This document shows positions 18,601-27,564 of a DNA stretch of 64,000 bases, one piece after another. This stretch comes from Dokdonella sp. GTDB lineage: Bacteria; Pseudomonadota; Gammaproteobacteria; Xanthomonadales; Rhodanobacteraceae. A model generated the notes under the pieces. The model was not told the origin of the DNA. It worked only from the letters and a program-made list of their open reading frames with translations, and searched no databases. Made by a program: the position numbers and the translations under genes. The stretch lies in contig NZ_JAHCAS010000001.1 in NCBI RefSeq assembly GCF_019634775.1, positions 310,001 to 374,000 of the forward strand, read 5' to 3'. Every line of letters begins with the position of its first letter. The first letter of the stretch is position 1.

Positions 18601-19545
18601 CGCACCTTCGTCGCGGATCTCGCCGCCGGCACCAGTGGCCGCGCCGGCGAACGGAGAGATCGCGGTCGGGTGGTTGTGCGTCTCGACCTTGATGGCGTAA
18701 GGCGTCGCCTCGCCATGCGCGGCGTAAACACCGGTGGCCGGATCAGCGAAGAAGCGCTGCGCCTCGAAGCCGGCCACGACGGCGGCATTGTCCTTGTACG
18801 CCGACAGCGTGTGCGCGGGTGCCAGCGCATGCGTGTTGCGGATCATCGCGAACAGCGATTTCTCCTGCGCCTCGCCATCGAGCGTGAACGCCGCGTTGAA
18901 CACCTTGTGCCGGCAGTGCTCGGAATTCGCCTGGGCGAACATCATCAGCTCGGCATCGCTCGGATCGCGGCCGAGCGCGGCGTAGCTTGCAGCCAGATAG
19001 CGGATCTCGTCTGCGGCGAGGGCGAGACCGAGGCGCACATTGGCCGCATCCAGCGCAGCCACGGCATCGCCGCCGAGGGCGATGCGTTCGAGTGCGCCGG
19101 CGGGACCGACCTCGAACAGGCGCGGCAAGGCCGCTCTGTCGGTCACCACCGATTGCGTCATCGGATCGTGCAGGACAGCGACCACGGCCGCCCAGGCCGC
19201 CGAGCCCGGTGCGGGTGCAGGGTCCAGCTCGAAGGCCGTGCCACGCTCGACACGCGCGACCGCGAAACCGCAGCCGCGCAGGATGTCGGTGGCCTTGCTC
19301 GACCATGGCGAGATGGTGCCGAGACGCGGCACGACCCACAGCGTGGCCGGCTGCGGCTCGCCCGCCACGCCATCGAGGATGCCGGCGAGGCGCGCGGGAT
19401 CGGGCGCCGCGCCTGCTTGCGGCTCGACGAAGTACACGTGGCGCGCTGCGACCAGGCGGCAAGTGCCGCCGACCCGCGCGAGCGCGGCGTTCTGCCGGTC
19501 GATGCGGAACGTGGACAGGGCCGGCTGGCCGTCGAGAACGATCAT
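15670..19545 (-). CDS. purL: Phosphoribosylformylglycinamidine synthase PurL
   Basis: PurL converts FGAR and glutamine to FGAM in purine synthesis. The 1291-residue protein is the long single-chain form, close to the 1295 residues of E. coli PurL. It carries an N-terminal PurS-like domain, the FGAM synthase core ([34 protein letters not shown]), and a C-terminal class I glutaminase with nucleophile [11 protein letters not shown] and the end [10 protein letters not shown] chose the ATG at 19545 ([15 protein letters not shown]) because it aligns with known PurL starts; a frame 16 codons longer is less likely. An insertion [13 protein letters not shown], encoded by heptamer repeats at 17772-17808, sits just before [16 protein letters not shown]. 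The gene leads into the T2SS cluster with overlapping stops and starts. Confidence 0.97.
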   Translation of the reverse strand: MIVLDGQPALSTFRIDRQNAALARVGGTCRLVAARHVYFVEPQAGAAPDPARLAGILDGVAGEPQPATLWVVPRLGTISPWSSKATDILRGCGFAVARVERGTAFELDPAPAPGSAAWAAVVAVLHDPMTQSVVTDRAALPRLFEVGPAGALERIALGGDAVAALDAANVRLGLALAADEIRYLAASYAALGRDPSDAELMMFAQANSEHCRHKVFNAAFTLDGEAQEKSLFAMIRNTHALAPAHTLSAYKDNAAVVAGFEAQRFFADPATGVYAAHGEATPYAIKVETHNHPTAISPFAGAATGAGGEIRDEGATGRGGKPKAGLTGFSVSHLRIPSLPQPWEPERPLPPRFATPLEIMRDGPIGAAAFNNEFGRPCLGGYFRTFEQGTDEAGLRRGYDKPIMIAGGLANLRPGDVEKRELAEGDAVIVLGGPAMLIGLGGGAASSMAAGTSSAELDFASVQRDNAEMERRCQEVIDACWARGVANPIVSIHDVGAGGLSNAIPELLNDSGVGGVLDLARIPCADPQLSPMQIWCNESQERYVLGVRPSDLAAFEAICVRERCPFAVIGHATTERRLLLSDSRFPNPDSRLHPIDLPLDVLFGKPPRMQRDARRVARRLSVVADTEGIELEQAVERVLAFPAVASKAFLVTIGDRSVGGLCARDPMVGPWQVPVADCAVMLNDFAGHAGEAMAMGERTPLALLSATASARMAVGEALSNLAAAPVKLDEIRLSANWMAAIDHPGEDADLYDAVHALGMELCPALGLSIPVGKDSLSMQVRYTDGDGVQQRTVSPVSLIVTAFARCADVRRALTPQLVLDAGDSELWLIDLGQGRGRLGGSVLTQVFNRAGDLPPDVDDPARLRAYFDLIQQANHDGLLLAYHDRSDGGAIVTLVEMAFAGHCGLDVDLDGWADNTLRALFNEELGGVVQVRTRDREAFRALLQAHGLERCAHVVARPVAKPRLRLRQDGEPVANWSWRKLMATWSATSHAMQCLRDNPDCADAELDWRCDEEDAGIVPKLSFDPDDDIAAPYIASGTRPRVAILRDQGVNGQVEMAAAFTRAGFEAVDVHMSDLQAGRHRLDGFTGLAACGGFSYGDVLGAGRGWAASILYNERLREQFAAFFADPAHFALGVCNGCQMLSQLKDIIPGAQAWPRFERNASEQYEARFVTLEVGETDSIFLRDMAGSRIPVVVAHGEGRVSFADPAQAKRQRACLRYVDGHGRATERFPLNPNGSPGGAAGFSAADGRVTILMPHPERVHRSAQMSWAPKAWGDASPWMRLFRNARAWVG
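17772..17808. repeat. GGGNATC/GGGATTC heptamer tract inside purL
   Basis: On the plus strand four GGG runs are separated by four-nt spacers (AATC, ATTC, AATC, AATC). This is a single-arm copy of the heptamer family, read in purL as [12 protein letters not shown]. Its length keeps the purL frame open. The four evenly spaced G runs meet the usual pattern for an intramolecular G-quadruplex in the purL template strand. Confidence 0.85.
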
Positions 19546-19622
19546 GGCGGACACGTCGAAAATGGCCGCGCATGATAGCCGATACGTCGGCATCGTCCCG
19601 CAACAATCCCTGATGGAGCCCC

Positions 19623-19699
19623 CGCAGGAGCCCCTTCAGGGGCGATATGTCCCGTCACATCCGAAGCGCACGCCGGTCGCCCGTTAACGGGCTCCTGCG
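19623..19699. repeat. Inverted pair of REP-like elements
   Basis: Two imperfect palindromic units face each other: CGCAGGAGCCCCTTCAGGGG at 19623 and, on the other strand, CGCAGGAGCCCGTTAACGGG starting at 19699. They share the CGCAGGAGCCC head and a GGGCGA tail, and each can fold by itself. They fill the gap between the purL start and the first dsbC stop. Related units occur at 31475-31538, 37247-37270 and 41231-41280. Confidence 0.7.
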
Positions 19700-19708
19700 G
19701 CGCCTTTG

Positions 19709-20449
19709 TCAGCCTCCCGCCTTCGCCATCGCGGCAACGCGGTCGAGGGTCGCCTGCAATTGGTCGGGAGTCAGGTAGCCACCGATCTTGCTGCCGTCTG
19801 GCGCGTACACGGCCGGGGTGCCGTCGACGCCGACCGACAGGCCGAGCTGATACTGCTCGGTGATCGGGTTGTCGCACTTGAGCGGCGCCGGATTCTGACC
19901 GGCCTTGGCGTCGGTGAAGGCCTGGTTGCGGTCCTTCGCACACCATACCGACACCGCCTTGTCGAACGACGCCGTGCCGGGACCGCTGCGCGGGAAGAAA
20001 AGGTAGTCGACCTGGATGCCGCGTTCGTTGTACTCGGCGATGTGCTGGTGCATCTTGCGGCAGTAGCCGCAGTCGATGTCGGTGAAAACGGTGATGCGGT
20101 GCTTCACCGCCCCCTTGGGCTTGAACACGAAACGCTTGTCTGTCGGATAGGCATCGAGCCGGGCGACATGCTCTCGTGACATGCGCGCGGCAGTGAGGTC
20201 GATCTTCGCATCCGCGTCATACAGCGTGCCCTGCAGCACATAGCGGCCGTCATTGCTGACGTAGACGAGCTGACCACCGATGATGGCCTGCGAGTAGCCG
20301 GTGATCGGCGAAGGCTCGATCTTCTCGACCTTGGCGTTCGGCACGAGTTTCTTGATCGCCGCGCGCACGTTGTCGTCGCTGGCATGGACCGATTGCACGC
20401 ACGGAACCGCGAGGACGATGGCGAGCAGGGTGGAGAGTCGGGATTTCAT
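19709..20449 (-). CDS. dsbC: Periplasmic thiol:disulfide interchange protein, DsbC-like (copy 1)
   Basis: DsbC reshuffles wrong disulfides in the periplasm. The 246-residue product has a signal peptide (LSTLLAIVLAVPCVQSVHAS), an N-terminal dimerisation domain (about residues 25-85) and a thioredoxin-fold domain with TDIDCGYCRKMH, the canonical DsbC active site (C127, C130). Two more cysteines (C170, C192) match the structural disulfide of E. coli DsbC. A cis-proline motif is present (VDGTPAVYAP). The ATG at 20449 has GAGG about eight nt upstream. It is the most conventional of three tandem paralogues. Confidence 0.92.
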   Translation of the reverse strand: MKSRLSTLLAIVLAVPCVQSVHASDDNVRAAIKKLVPNAKVEKIEPSPITGYSQAIIGGQLVYVSNDGRYVLQGTLYDADAKIDLTAARMSREHVARLDAYPTDKRFVFKPKGAVKHRITVFTDIDCGYCRKMHQHIAEYNERGIQVDYLFFPRSGPGTASFDKAVSVWCAKDRNQAFTDAKAGQNPAPLKCDNPITEQYQLGLSVGVDGTPAVYAPDGSKIGGYLTPDQLQATLDRVAAMAKAGG

Positions 20450-20481
20450 CGGGGATCCTCGGCGGGATTGATGGGCGGAGT

Positions 20482-21237
20482 TCATTTCGTCGCAACCGGA
20501 GCCTGGGCCAGACGGTCGAGTTCGGCAAGGAGCTGATCGGGAACCATCGCCGCCTGCGGCGATACACGCGTGCCGTCGGCGGCGAGCACGGTCGGCGTGT
20601 GGGTGATGCCCATCTCGCGCGAGAGGCGGCCGGTTTCGGCCACGGGATTGGCGCAAGCCGTGTCGTTGCCTACATCGGCACCGTTCATCGCCGCAGTCAG
20701 CGCGGCCTTGCGATCCTGGGCGCACCACACGGCCATGGACTTGCGGGCGGCGTCCGGATGGCTGTCGAGCGGCATGAACACGTATTCAACAGTGATACCA
20801 AGCTCGTTGTAGCGCTCCATCTGCTGGTGGAAGCGCCGGCAGAACGGGCAGTCGATGTCGGTGAACACGATCACCCTGTGCTTCGGCTTGGCCGGACCGT
20901 AGATGATGCGCTTGTCCACACCGATCCGCGCAAGCGTGGCCTGGCGCTGCTTCGCACGGGCAACCTCGGTCATGTCGCGCGCATTGCTGGCGTCGAACAC
21001 GCTGCCATCAAAGACGAAGCGGCCATCCTTGCTGACGTAGACGAACTGGCTGCCGACGATCGCTTCGTAGAAGCCCGGCGCGCTCGCCTCCTGCACCACA
21101 TCGACCTTGATCTGCGGGGCCAGCTTGAGCATGGTCGCACCGACGATTTCCTCCGGCGTGGCCGCCGCGACCGTGCCGGTGACCAACGTGAGGAACGGCA
21201 TGGCCCAGCTGAACGGGATGGATCGAGCAGGCGTCAC
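20482..21237 (-). CDS. DsbC-like disulfide isomerase (copy 2)
   Basis: The 251-residue paralogue begins at a GTG overlapping the stop of copy 3 (GTGA), with AAGGAG about seven nt upstream; no ATG fits. The signal peptide (PFSWAMPFLTLVTGTVAAA) is followed by the dimerisation domain and the thioredoxin fold with TDIDCPFCRRFH (C130, C133). The extra pair C172/C195 is kept, as is the cis-proline site (THTPTVLA). The active-site dipeptide PF replaces GY, which would be expected to shift redox potential or partners. It is translationally coupled to copy 3 and 32 nt ahead of copy 1. Confidence 0.88.
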   Translation of the reverse strand: MTPARSIPFSWAMPFLTLVTGTVAAATPEEIVGATMLKLAPQIKVDVVQEASAPGFYEAIVGSQFVYVSKDGRFVFDGSVFDASNARDMTEVARAKQRQATLARIGVDKRIIYGPAKPKHRVIVFTDIDCPFCRRFHQQMERYNELGITVEYVFMPLDSHPDAARKSMAVWCAQDRKAALTAAMNGADVGNDTACANPVAETGRLSREMGITHTPTVLAADGTRVSPQAAMVPDQLLAELDRLAQAPVATK

Positions 21238-21986
21238 GGGGTTTTCTCCTTGGCAGCGGCCGTGGCACCCGCCATGGCGATGCGGTTCAACTCGTCGAGC
21301 AGGCGATGCGGGCTCATCAGCACCGCCGAAGGGATCACGCGTCCGTCCGGGCCGATCGCCGTCGGTGTCGCCGCCACACCGATCTCCCTGCCGGCGGCGA
21401 CCGTGGCGGCGACGGGGTTGGCGCATTGGCGGCGCTCGAGCGTCGTGCCGGCCATGATCGCGTCATAGGCGGCGTTGCGGTCCGGAGCACACCACACCTC
21501 GACCGACTTGCGATGAGCATCGGGGTGCGCAGCCAAGGGAAAGAACAGGTAGTCGATGCCGATGCCCAGCGCGGCGTAGTCTGCGATCTGCGCATGCAGG
21601 CGCTTGCAGTACGGGCAGTCGACATCGGTGAACACGGTGATGCGATGGCGTGGCCTCGGCGGCAGGTAGCGCAAGCGTTGCGCATCGCTGACGCCGGCAA
21701 GCACCTCCAGTCGACGCACGGCCATGCTCGCCTCGCTGAGATTCTCGCCGCGCGCGGTGTCCTCGATCTGGCCACGGATCAGGTAGCGTCCGTCCAGACT
21801 CGCATAGACGACCTGGCCGTCGATGATGCCTTCGTAGTACCCCGGCAGGGCCGAGAGGCGGAAACCCTTGAGCTGCTGCATCGGCGCGAGCTTCTGCATC
21901 GCCGCGCGCGCGGCATCGGCCTGCGCGGCCCAGGCCGCGGCGCTCGGCAGGAGCAGCAAAAGGAAGAGGGGAAAGAGCCTGGACAT
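21234..21986 (-). CDS. DsbC-like disulfide isomerase (copy 3)
   Basis: The 250-residue product is the first of the three in transcription order. It has a hydrophobic signal (LFPLFLLLLLPSAAAWA), the DsbC dimerisation domain with GYYEGIIDGQVVYASLDGRY, and an active site TDVDCPYCKRLH (C124, C127). The second disulfide pair is C166/C188, and the cis-proline motif is VAATPTAIGP. The CPYC motif is the glutaredoxin type rather than the DsbC CGYC type. The ATG at 21986 lacks a clear Shine-Dalgarno sequence, but the signal peptide starts there. Confidence 0.88.
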   Translation of the reverse strand: MSRLFPLFLLLLLPSAAAWAAQADAARAAMQKLAPMQQLKGFRLSALPGYYEGIIDGQVVYASLDGRYLIRGQIEDTARGENLSEASMAVRRLEVLAGVSDAQRLRYLPPRPRHRITVFTDVDCPYCKRLHAQIADYAALGIGIDYLFFPLAAHPDAHRKSVEVWCAPDRNAAYDAIMAGTTLERRQCANPVAATVAAGREIGVAATPTAIGPDGRVIPSAVLMSPHRLLDELNRIAMAGATAAAKEKTP

Positions 21987-22103
21987 TCGGGAGTATCGAC
22001 CTTGGCGCAGCCGGTGATGGACCGCGGCGGCGGGGGATGGTTCCGCAGGGGTCGATGATTCTGGCATGTGCCGGCGTGGGGGCCAAGCCGCTGGAACGCC
22101 AAC

Positions 22104-22151
22104 GGATGCTCCGATCAATCCCTTCACGGTGACGCCGTTGTGGGATTGATC
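22104..22151. repeat. GATCAATCCC hairpin between xerD and dsbC copy 3
   Basis: GATCAATCCC (22113-22122) and GGGATTGATC (22142-22151) form a perfect 10-bp stem with a 19-nt loop. There is no T tract, so a rho-independent terminator is unlikely. The left arm with its flank (GGATGCTCCGATCAATCCC) recurs with two mismatches at 41085-41103, so this may be the end sequence of a small mobile repeat. Confidence 0.45.
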
Positions 22152-22160
22152 AGACCATTA

Positions 22161-23108
22161 CTAGCCGCGCGGGTGGTGCTCGGCATGCAGGCGCTTGAGG
22201 CCTTCCTTGGCGACCAGGGTGTAGATCTGGGTGGTCGACAACGAGCTGTGGCCGAGCAGCATCTGCAGGGCACGCAGGTCGGCGCCGTGGTTGAGCAGGT
22301 GCGTGGCGAAAGCGTGGCGCAGGCCATGCGGCGAGATGCGCGCGGCGCCGATGCCGGCCGTGGTCGCGTGCTTCTTGACCAGGGTCCAGAACATCTGCCG
22401 GGTCATGCCTTCGGCGCGCGCAGTGGCGAACAAGGCATCGCAGCGGCGCCCCTTGAGCAGCAGCGGGCGCGCTGATTCGACATAGCGCACCAGCCAGTGC
22501 TGCGCTTCGGCACCGACCGGCACGAGGCGCTCCTTGCCGCCCTTGCCGGTCACGCGCACCACGCCCTGGCGCAGGTTGACCTGTTCGGCGCGCAGGCCAA
22601 CCAGTTCGCTGACGCGCAGGCCGGTCGCATACATGAGTTCGAGCATTGCGCGGTCGCGCAGGCCGAGCGGACTGTCATCGGGCGCATGCAGCAGGCGTTC
22701 GATGTCGCCCTCGCCGAGTGCCTTCGGCAGGTTGCGCGGCAGTTTCGGTGCGTCGACCAGCAGGGTCGGATCGCAGGTCAGCACGCCGTGGCGCTGCAGG
22801 TCGCGATAGAACTGGCGAAGACACGACAGCAGGCGCGCATTCGATCGTGCGGTGTAGGGCCTGCCGTCGCGCGCACCACCCAGCGAGCGCCGGGCAAGGT
22901 AGTCGAACACGTGCTCGCGCGCGGCGTCGGCGAGACCGCGCCCCGCTCCGGCGAGCCAGCGCGCGAAACCCTCGAGGTCGCGTCGGTAGCCAGCCAGCGT
23001 ATTGTCGGCGAGACCGAGCTCCGACCAGGCGCGCTCGAGGAATGCGTCGATCAGCGCGTGGTCGGCAGGAGCGATCGGCGCGGCAGCGCGGCTCGGGGTC
23101 TTCGACAC
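22161..23108 (-). CDS. xerD: Site-specific tyrosine recombinase XerD
   Basis: XerD resolves chromosome dimers at dif together with XerC under FtsK control. The 315-residue product has the SAM-like DNA-binding N-terminal domain (about residues 10-100) and the catalytic domain with LMYATGLRVSELVGL, GKGGKER, HGLRHAFATHLL and LGHSSLSTTQIYT, holding the Arg, Lys, His-x-x-Arg, His and Tyr residues of the family. The best start is a GTG at 23108 (VSKTPSRAAA); longer frames upstream run through repeat sequence. No Shine-Dalgarno sequence is visible. The promoter region toward the divergent RDD gene consists almost wholly of a heptamer element. Confidence 0.93.
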   Translation of the reverse strand: MSKTPSRAAAPIAPADHALIDAFLERAWSELGLADNTLAGYRRDLEGFARWLAGAGRGLADAAREHVFDYLARRSLGGARDGRPYTARSNARLLSCLRQFYRDLQRHGVLTCDPTLLVDAPKLPRNLPKALGEGDIERLLHAPDDSPLGLRDRAMLELMYATGLRVSELVGLRAEQVNLRQGVVRVTGKGGKERLVPVGAEAQHWLVRYVESARPLLLKGRRCDALFATARAEGMTRQMFWTLVKKHATTAGIGAARISPHGLRHAFATHLLNHGADLRALQMLLGHSSLSTTQIYTLVAKEGLKRLHAEHHPRG

Positions 23109-23118
23109 GGTGTAGGCT

Positions 23119-23216
23119 TGGAGCCGGGAACGGGGAATGGAGAATAGGGAATGGCAAATCGCCAGAGCAACCAGCTCGAACCGCCCCACATCCATCCTTT
23201 CCCATTCCCGGCTGCC
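23119..23216. repeat. Heptamer inverted-repeat element between divergent xerD and RDD gene
   Basis: The G-rich arm (23122-23155, CCGGGAACGGGGAATGG then AGAATAGGGAATGG) and the C-rich arm (23197-23213, CCTTTCCCATTCCCGGC) flank a centre with the small dyad GAGC/GCTC (AGAGCAACCAGCTCG). The start codons of xerD and the RDD gene are only 110 nt apart, so both promoters or leaders must lie in or next to this element. Confidence 0.8.
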
Positions 23217-23218
23217 CC

Positions 23219-23677
23219 ATGAACGAACCCACTCCCGCCCCCCTGTGGTTGCGCCTGGCCGCGCTCGGCTACGACTTGCTCGTACTCGTCGCCGTGTGGA
23301 TGCTGGTGGCCGCGCTGGTGCTGTTGGCCTTCCGTGGCGAGGTCGATGTCGCTGACCAACCACCGCTCTACCACTTCGTGTTGCAGGCTTCGCTGCTGGC
23401 GGCAACGGCTGGCTACTTCGTGATCTCGTGGACGCGCGTCGGCCAGACCATCGGCATGCGCGCCTGGCGGCTGCGCGTGGTCGATGCGGGCAATGGCCGG
23501 CCACCGCCGGTACGGCACGCGCTGCTGCGCTTCGCCGTCGGTCTGGTCTCGCTGCTTGCCGCCGGCCTCGGCTTCGTCTGGTGCGTGCTCCAACCAGACC
23601 GTCGCGCCTGGCATGACCTTGCGGCGGGTACGCGGGTGGAGCGATTGAAGAAACCGGGATTGGAGATTCGGGATTAG
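23219..23677 (+). CDS. RDD-family membrane protein
   Basis: The 152-residue product has the RDD pattern: RLAALGYDLLVLVAVWMLVA (first helix with a conserved Asp), LLAATAGYFVISWTRVGQTIG, and HALLRFAVGLVSLLAAGLGF with a final DRRAWHDLAAGT. The family contains small inner-membrane proteins, some linked to transport or Na+/H+ exchange; no specific role can be given. The ATG directly follows a C-rich repeat arm (CCCGGCTGCCCC) with no Shine-Dalgarno sequence. The last nine residues (KKPGLEIRD) and the TAG stop are encoded by the next repeat element. Confidence 0.85.
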   Translation: MNEPTPAPLWLRLAALGYDLLVLVAVWMLVAALVLLAFRGEVDVADQPPLYHFVLQASLLAATAGYFVISWTRVGQTIGMRAWRLRVVDAGNGRPPPVRHALLRFAVGLVSLLAAGLGFVWCVLQPDRRAWHDLAAGTRVERLKKPGLEIRD

Positions 23678-23775
23678 GGACTCGGAAAAACCTGCGCAGT
23701 CGCCACACCGCACAATTTCGTGCAGACCACCGCTTTTGATCGTCCTGATCCCGAATCCCGAATCTCCAATCCCGG
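23654..23775. repeat. Perfect 22-bp heptamer inverted repeat between convergent genes
   Basis: The arm at 23654-23675 (CCGGGATTGGAGATTCGGGA plus TT) is matched perfectly and inverted at 23754-23775, with a 78-nt centre that contains a small dyad (GCACAATTTCGTGC). The left arm supplies the stop codon region of the RDD gene, and the right arm ends three nt before the lptG stop. It would form a strong stem in either transcript and may serve as a terminator, although no T tract follows. Confidence 0.9.
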
Positions 23776-23778
23776 CTT

Positions 23779-24876
23779 CTACGCCTTTCGCCGGAAGTAC
23801 AGCCCCGCAGCGGCAATCAGCAGCAGTGGCGGCAACAGGTTCGCCAGTGCCGGCGACAGGCCGTAGACCGTACCCATGTTGACCACGGCACGCTGCAGAA
23901 AATAGAAGCCGATGGCCAGCACGATGCCGACGAACAGGCGCTTGGACAAGCCGCCGCTGCGCAGCGCGCCAAACGCGAACGGCAGCGCGCAGAACGCCAG
24001 CACGAGCACGTTGATTGGATAGAAAACGCGGCCCCACCAGGCCGCGCGGAAGTTGCGCGCGTCCTGACCGTTGCGTTCGAGGTAGGCGATGTTGCGCGCG
24101 AGGTCACGCAGGCCGAGATAGTCGAGCTTGACGATGCTGAGCGAGAGCAGGTCGGGATCGATCGCCGAGGTCCAGTGTGCCTGTGCCTGCACGGTGCTGG
24201 TGGCGGAGGTCGCGCCGAACTCGGTGCGGCGCACATCGAACAAGGTCCACGCCCCGCCCGCATGGGTCGCGCGCGACGCCACCGACAGCACGCGCAGGCG
24301 CCCGCCAGCCTCGAACTCGAACACGCGCACGCGGTTCAGGTCGATTACCGGACCTTCGACGGTCTGCAGCGTACGTCCGCTGCCGGCATTGATCACGGTG
24401 TCGCCGTCGCGCGCCCAAACGCTGCCGCCCTTGGCGAGGGCGACGTCCTTCGATTTCGCCGCCAGGGCGAGCGCCTTGGCCTGCTGGTCACCATAGGGTG
24501 CCAACGTCTCGCCAAGCACGACGACACCGGCAGTCAGCGCAACCAGGGCGAGCACGACCGAAGCGCAGATGCGCATCTTCGACAGGCCGGCGGCGCGCAG
24601 GGCAGTCAGTTCGCCGGTGCCGGCGAGCCCGCCCAGTCCGAGCAGCGAACCTATCAGCGCGGCATGACCGAACATCTCGTAGAGACGGCGCGGCATGGTC
24701 AGCAAGGTGTAGCTGACCGCCTTGGCCAGGGTATATCCCCCCTTGCCGATGTCGTTCAGCTCGCCGACGAGGATGGTCATGGCATCGAAGCCGGCGAGCA
24801 CGAGCCAGACCAGCAGCACGGCGCCGAGCACCGAACGCGCGATCAGGCTGTCGACGATCCGCCACGGCCGCGTCAT
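23779..24876 (-). CDS. lptG: LPS export permease LptG
   Basis: LptG forms the transmembrane part of the LptB2FG transporter that extracts lipopolysaccharide from the inner membrane. The 365-residue product has three N-terminal helices, a periplasmic beta-jellyroll (about residues 130-260) and three C-terminal helices (FYPINVLVLAFCALPFAFGA onward). GELTALRAAGLS is the coupling-helix region that contacts LptB. The ATG at 24876 overlaps the lptF stop (ATGA) and begins MTRPWRIVDSLIARSVLGAV, which fits the family. Confidence 0.93.
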   Translation of the reverse strand: MTRPWRIVDSLIARSVLGAVLLVWLVLAGFDAMTILVGELNDIGKGGYTLAKAVSYTLLTMPRRLYEMFGHAALIGSLLGLGGLAGTGELTALRAAGLSKMRICASVVLALVALTAGVVVLGETLAPYGDQQAKALALAAKSKDVALAKGGSVWARDGDTVINAGSGRTLQTVEGPVIDLNRVRVFEFEAGGRLRVLSVASRATHAGGAWTLFDVRRTEFGATSATSTVQAQAHWTSAIDPDLLSLSIVKLDYLGLRDLARNIAYLERNGQDARNFRAAWWGRVFYPINVLVLAFCALPFAFGALRSGGLSKRLFVGIVLAIGFYFLQRAVVNMGTVYGLSPALANLLPPLLLIAAAGLYFRRKA

Positions 24877-25988
24877 GCCGGCACCCGTCGCGACTTGCGC
24901 GCGCGCTTGAGCGGCTGGCCTCGCAGGATCAGCCAGAGCGCGATTGCCATGGTCGGCAAGTACACCCACCACAGGCCAAAGGCGAGGGAAAGCTTCTCCT
25001 GGACCAGCCAGGAACGGCCGAGCGCCAGCAGATTGGCGTAGACGATGTAGGCGAGGATGGCGACGATCAGGCCGCCATAGCGCGGTTGGCGCGGATTCGA
25101 ACGCGACAGCGGCAGCGCGAGCAGTGTGAGCACCAGCACCGACAGCGGCGGCGCCAGACGCCAGTGCAGCTCGGCCTGCTGCAGTGGCTCGTCACTGCGC
25201 CAAAGCTCGCGCGTCGGCGCGGCGCGCTTGATCGAGTCGCTGGATTCCGTGTTCTCGTTGTCGGGCAGACGTAGTTCGTTGCGGGCGAAACGCAACAGGC
25301 GGAAATCGTCCTGACCCGGCACACCTTCGACGCGGAACCCGTCCTCGAGGGCGAGGTAACGGTTTCCCCCATCGGTGTCGCGGTAGAGCTCGCCCTTTTC
25401 GGCGGTGATGATGCTGATCTGCGAACGGCCATCGGCTTCGAGCTTCTCGTTCTCGACGAACATGCGCGCGAACTGCGTGCCATCAGCCGACATGTCGCCC
25501 ACATAGATGACGCCTTCTTGGCCCGGCAGGGTGACGAAGCGACCCGCTTCCAGTCCGGCGATCAACAGCGAACGGTTCGCTTCGGCGACCAGCTGCTGCG
25601 ACAACCGCACGGCGGACGGCGCCAGCCACAACGACACCAGGCCGAGGCCGAGCATCAGCGGCAGCACGAGCAGGGCCAGTGGGCGCAGCAGTCCGGTGAT
25701 GTCGAGCCCGGATGCGCCCAGCACAGCCATTTCGCTGTCGCGGTAGAGGCGTCCGTAGGCGAGCATGACCCCGAGGAAGACGGCCAGCGGCAGAAGGATG
25801 TTGAGGCCGTCGACCGCGCGCAGCGCGATCAGGGTGAACATCAACTCGGCCGGCACCTTGCCGCGCGTGACCTGGTTGAGCACGGCGACCACGGTATCCC
25901 CTAGGCTGATCAGCAGCAGCACGGCGCCGACGGCAGCGAAGCTCAGGACGAGCTCGCGCAGCAGGTAGCGGTCGAGAATGCGCAGCAC
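24873..25988 (-). CDS. lptF: LPS export permease LptF
   Basis: This is the partner of LptG. The 371-residue product begins at a GTG (MLRILDRYLLRELVLSFAAV) and has the same layout: three helices, a periplasmic domain (GVIYVGDMSADGTQFARMFV to LALEDGFRVEG), and three helices including LSVLVLTLLALPLSRSNPRQ. The cytoplasmic coupling segment SEMAVLGASGL is present. It is divergent from pepA, the arrangement also found in E. coli. Confidence 0.93.
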   Translation of the reverse strand: MLRILDRYLLRELVLSFAAVGAVLLLISLGDTVVAVLNQVTRGKVPAELMFTLIALRAVDGLNILLPLAVFLGVMLAYGRLYRDSEMAVLGASGLDITGLLRPLALLVLPLMLGLGLVSLWLAPSAVRLSQQLVAEANRSLLIAGLEAGRFVTLPGQEGVIYVGDMSADGTQFARMFVENEKLEADGRSQISIITAEKGELYRDTDGGNRYLALEDGFRVEGVPGQDDFRLLRFARNELRLPDNENTESSDSIKRAAPTRELWRSDEPLQQAELHWRLAPPLSVLVLTLLALPLSRSNPRQPRYGGLIVAILAYIVYANLLALGRSWLVQEKLSLAFGLWWVYLPTMAIALWLILRGQPLKRARKSRRVPA

Positions 25989-26003
25989 CGGTGTTCCATG
26001 CCT

Positions 26004-26051
26004 TAGAATCGCGGGTTTCGTACCGCGGCGGGCCGCAGTCTAGCGGCCCGC
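26004..26051 (+). promoter_or_regulatory. Candidate -10 box and hairpin leader upstream of pepA
   Basis: TAGAAT at 26004-26009 is a plausible -10 box, with no convincing -35. It is followed in the leader by GCGGGCCGC (26028-26036) and GCGGCCCGC (26043-26051), a perfect 9-bp stem with a six-nt loop that ends 31 nt before the pepA ATG. The hairpin is too far upstream to cover the start codon but could bind a regulator or pause transcription. Confidence 0.4.
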
Positions 26052-26082
26052 GTCCGCTTTCGCCCGTTTCCTGGAACACCCG

Positions 26083-27564
26083 ATGACCCTGAAGTTCAGC
26101 CAGACCACCGCGACGCCGGACGCCGCCGACGTCGATTGCGCCATCGTCGGCGTGTTCGAGGACCGCAGCCTGAGCGCCGCCGCCGCGCGCGTCGATGAGG
26201 CCTCTGGCGGCGCAATCAGGCGCCTCATCGACAGCGGCGACATCACCGGCAAGATCGGCAGCCACGCCCTGCTGCACGCCCTGCCCGGCATCAAGGCGGC
26301 GCGCGTGCTGGTGGCCGGCCTCGGTGACCCACGCAAGTTCGATGGCGCCGCCTTGCGCCGTGCGACGCGTGACGCGCTCGCCGCACTGCGCAACTCGCCG
26401 GTCACGTCGCTGGCATCGTGGCTGACCGAACTCGAGGTGCCGGGCCGTGACGAAGCCTGGAAACTGCGCATCGCGGCGCTTGCCGCCGACCACCAGAATT
26501 ACCGCTATACGGCCACCTTCAAGTCCAAGGACGGAACCCGTGCGGCGACGCTGAAGTCGCTCGCCCTCGCCGGCCGCGACGGCGCACACGCGCTGGCCGA
26601 GGCCGAGGCGATCGCGCTCGGCGTGCGCTTCGCGCGCGAACTCGGCAACCTGCCGCCGAACATCTGCAACCCCGCACACATCGCCGCGCAGGCGCAAGCT
26701 TTCGCCGACAGCCATGATGGCGTCACCTGCGAAGTGCTCGAACGTGAGGCCATGCAGGCACTGGGCATGGGCGCCCTGCTCGGCGTCGCCCAGGGCTCGG
26801 CGAACGCGCCGAAGCTGATCGTGCTGCGCTGGAACGGCGCCGGCAACGGCATCAAGCCATACGCACTGGTCGGCAAGGGCATCACCTTCGACACCGGCGG
26901 CATCTCGATCAAACCCGGCGCCGGCATGGAAGAGATGAAATTCGACATGTGCGGCGCGGCCGGCGTGCTCGGCGCCTTCGTCGCCGCGGTCGAGCTGAAG
27001 CTGCCGCTCAACCTGGTCTGCATCGTCGCCGCGGTCGAGAACATGCCTGATGGCAATGCCTACCGCCCGGGCGACGTCTTGACCAGCATGTCCGGCACGA
27101 CCATCGAGGTGCTCAACACCGATGCCGAGGGCCGCCTGATCCTGTGCGACGCGCTGACCTATGCGCAACGCTTCGACCCGCAGGTCATCATCGATGCGGC
27201 AACCCTGACCGGGGCCTGCGTGGTCGCGCTCGGCAAGCATGCGAGCGGGCTGATGAGCGCGGACGACGAACTGGCTGCGCAGTTGGTTGCCGCCGGCGAG
27301 GCCTCGCTCGACCGTGCCTGGCGTCTGCCGTTGTGGGACGACTACCAGTCGCAGCTCGAGTCGGGCTTCGCCGACGTCGCCAACATCGGCGGCAAGTATG
27401 CCGGTGCGATCACCGCCGGCTGCTTCCTTTCGCGCTTCACCAACGGCCAGCGCTGGGCCCACCTCGACGTCGCCGGCACGGCCTGGGACGAGGGCCGCAA
27501 GGGTCTCGCCACCGGTCGCCCGGTGCCACTGCTCGTGCAATACCTGGTCGACCGCTGCACATGA
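26083..27564 (+). CDS. pepA: Leucyl aminopeptidase PepA (M17)
   Basis: PepA is a hexameric two-metal cytosolic aminopeptidase that releases N-terminal residues; in E. coli it also binds DNA in Xer recombination and carAB control. The 493-residue product has the N-terminal macro-like domain and the catalytic domain with [16 protein letters not shown] (metal ligands Lys and Asp), [14 protein letters not shown] (M17 signature) and the end [11 protein letters not shown]. The start MTLKFSQ is standard. It is followed by a membrane-protein gene that overlaps its stop codon. Its closeness to xerD is notable, since PepA is a Xer accessory factor in E. coli. Confidence 0.96.
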   Translation: MTLKFSQTTATPDAADVDCAIVGVFEDRSLSAAAARVDEASGGAIRRLIDSGDITGKIGSHALLHALPGIKAARVLVAGLGDPRKFDGAALRRATRDALAALRNSPVTSLASWLTELEVPGRDEAWKLRIAALAADHQNYRYTATFKSKDGTRAATLKSLALAGRDGAHALAEAEAIALGVRFARELGNLPPNICNPAHIAAQAQAFADSHDGVTCEVLEREAMQALGMGALLGVAQGSANAPKLIVLRWNGAGNGIKPYALVGKGITFDTGGISIKPGAGMEEMKFDMCGAAGVLGAFVAAVELKLPLNLVCIVAAVENMPDGNAYRPGDVLTSMSGTTIEVLNTDAEGRLILCDALTYAQRFDPQVIIDAATLTGACVVALGKHASGLMSADDELAAQLVAAGEASLDRAWRLPLWDDYQSQLESGFADVANIGGKYAGAITAGCFLSRFTNGQRWAHLDVAGTAWDEGRKGLATGRPVPLLVQYLVDRCT

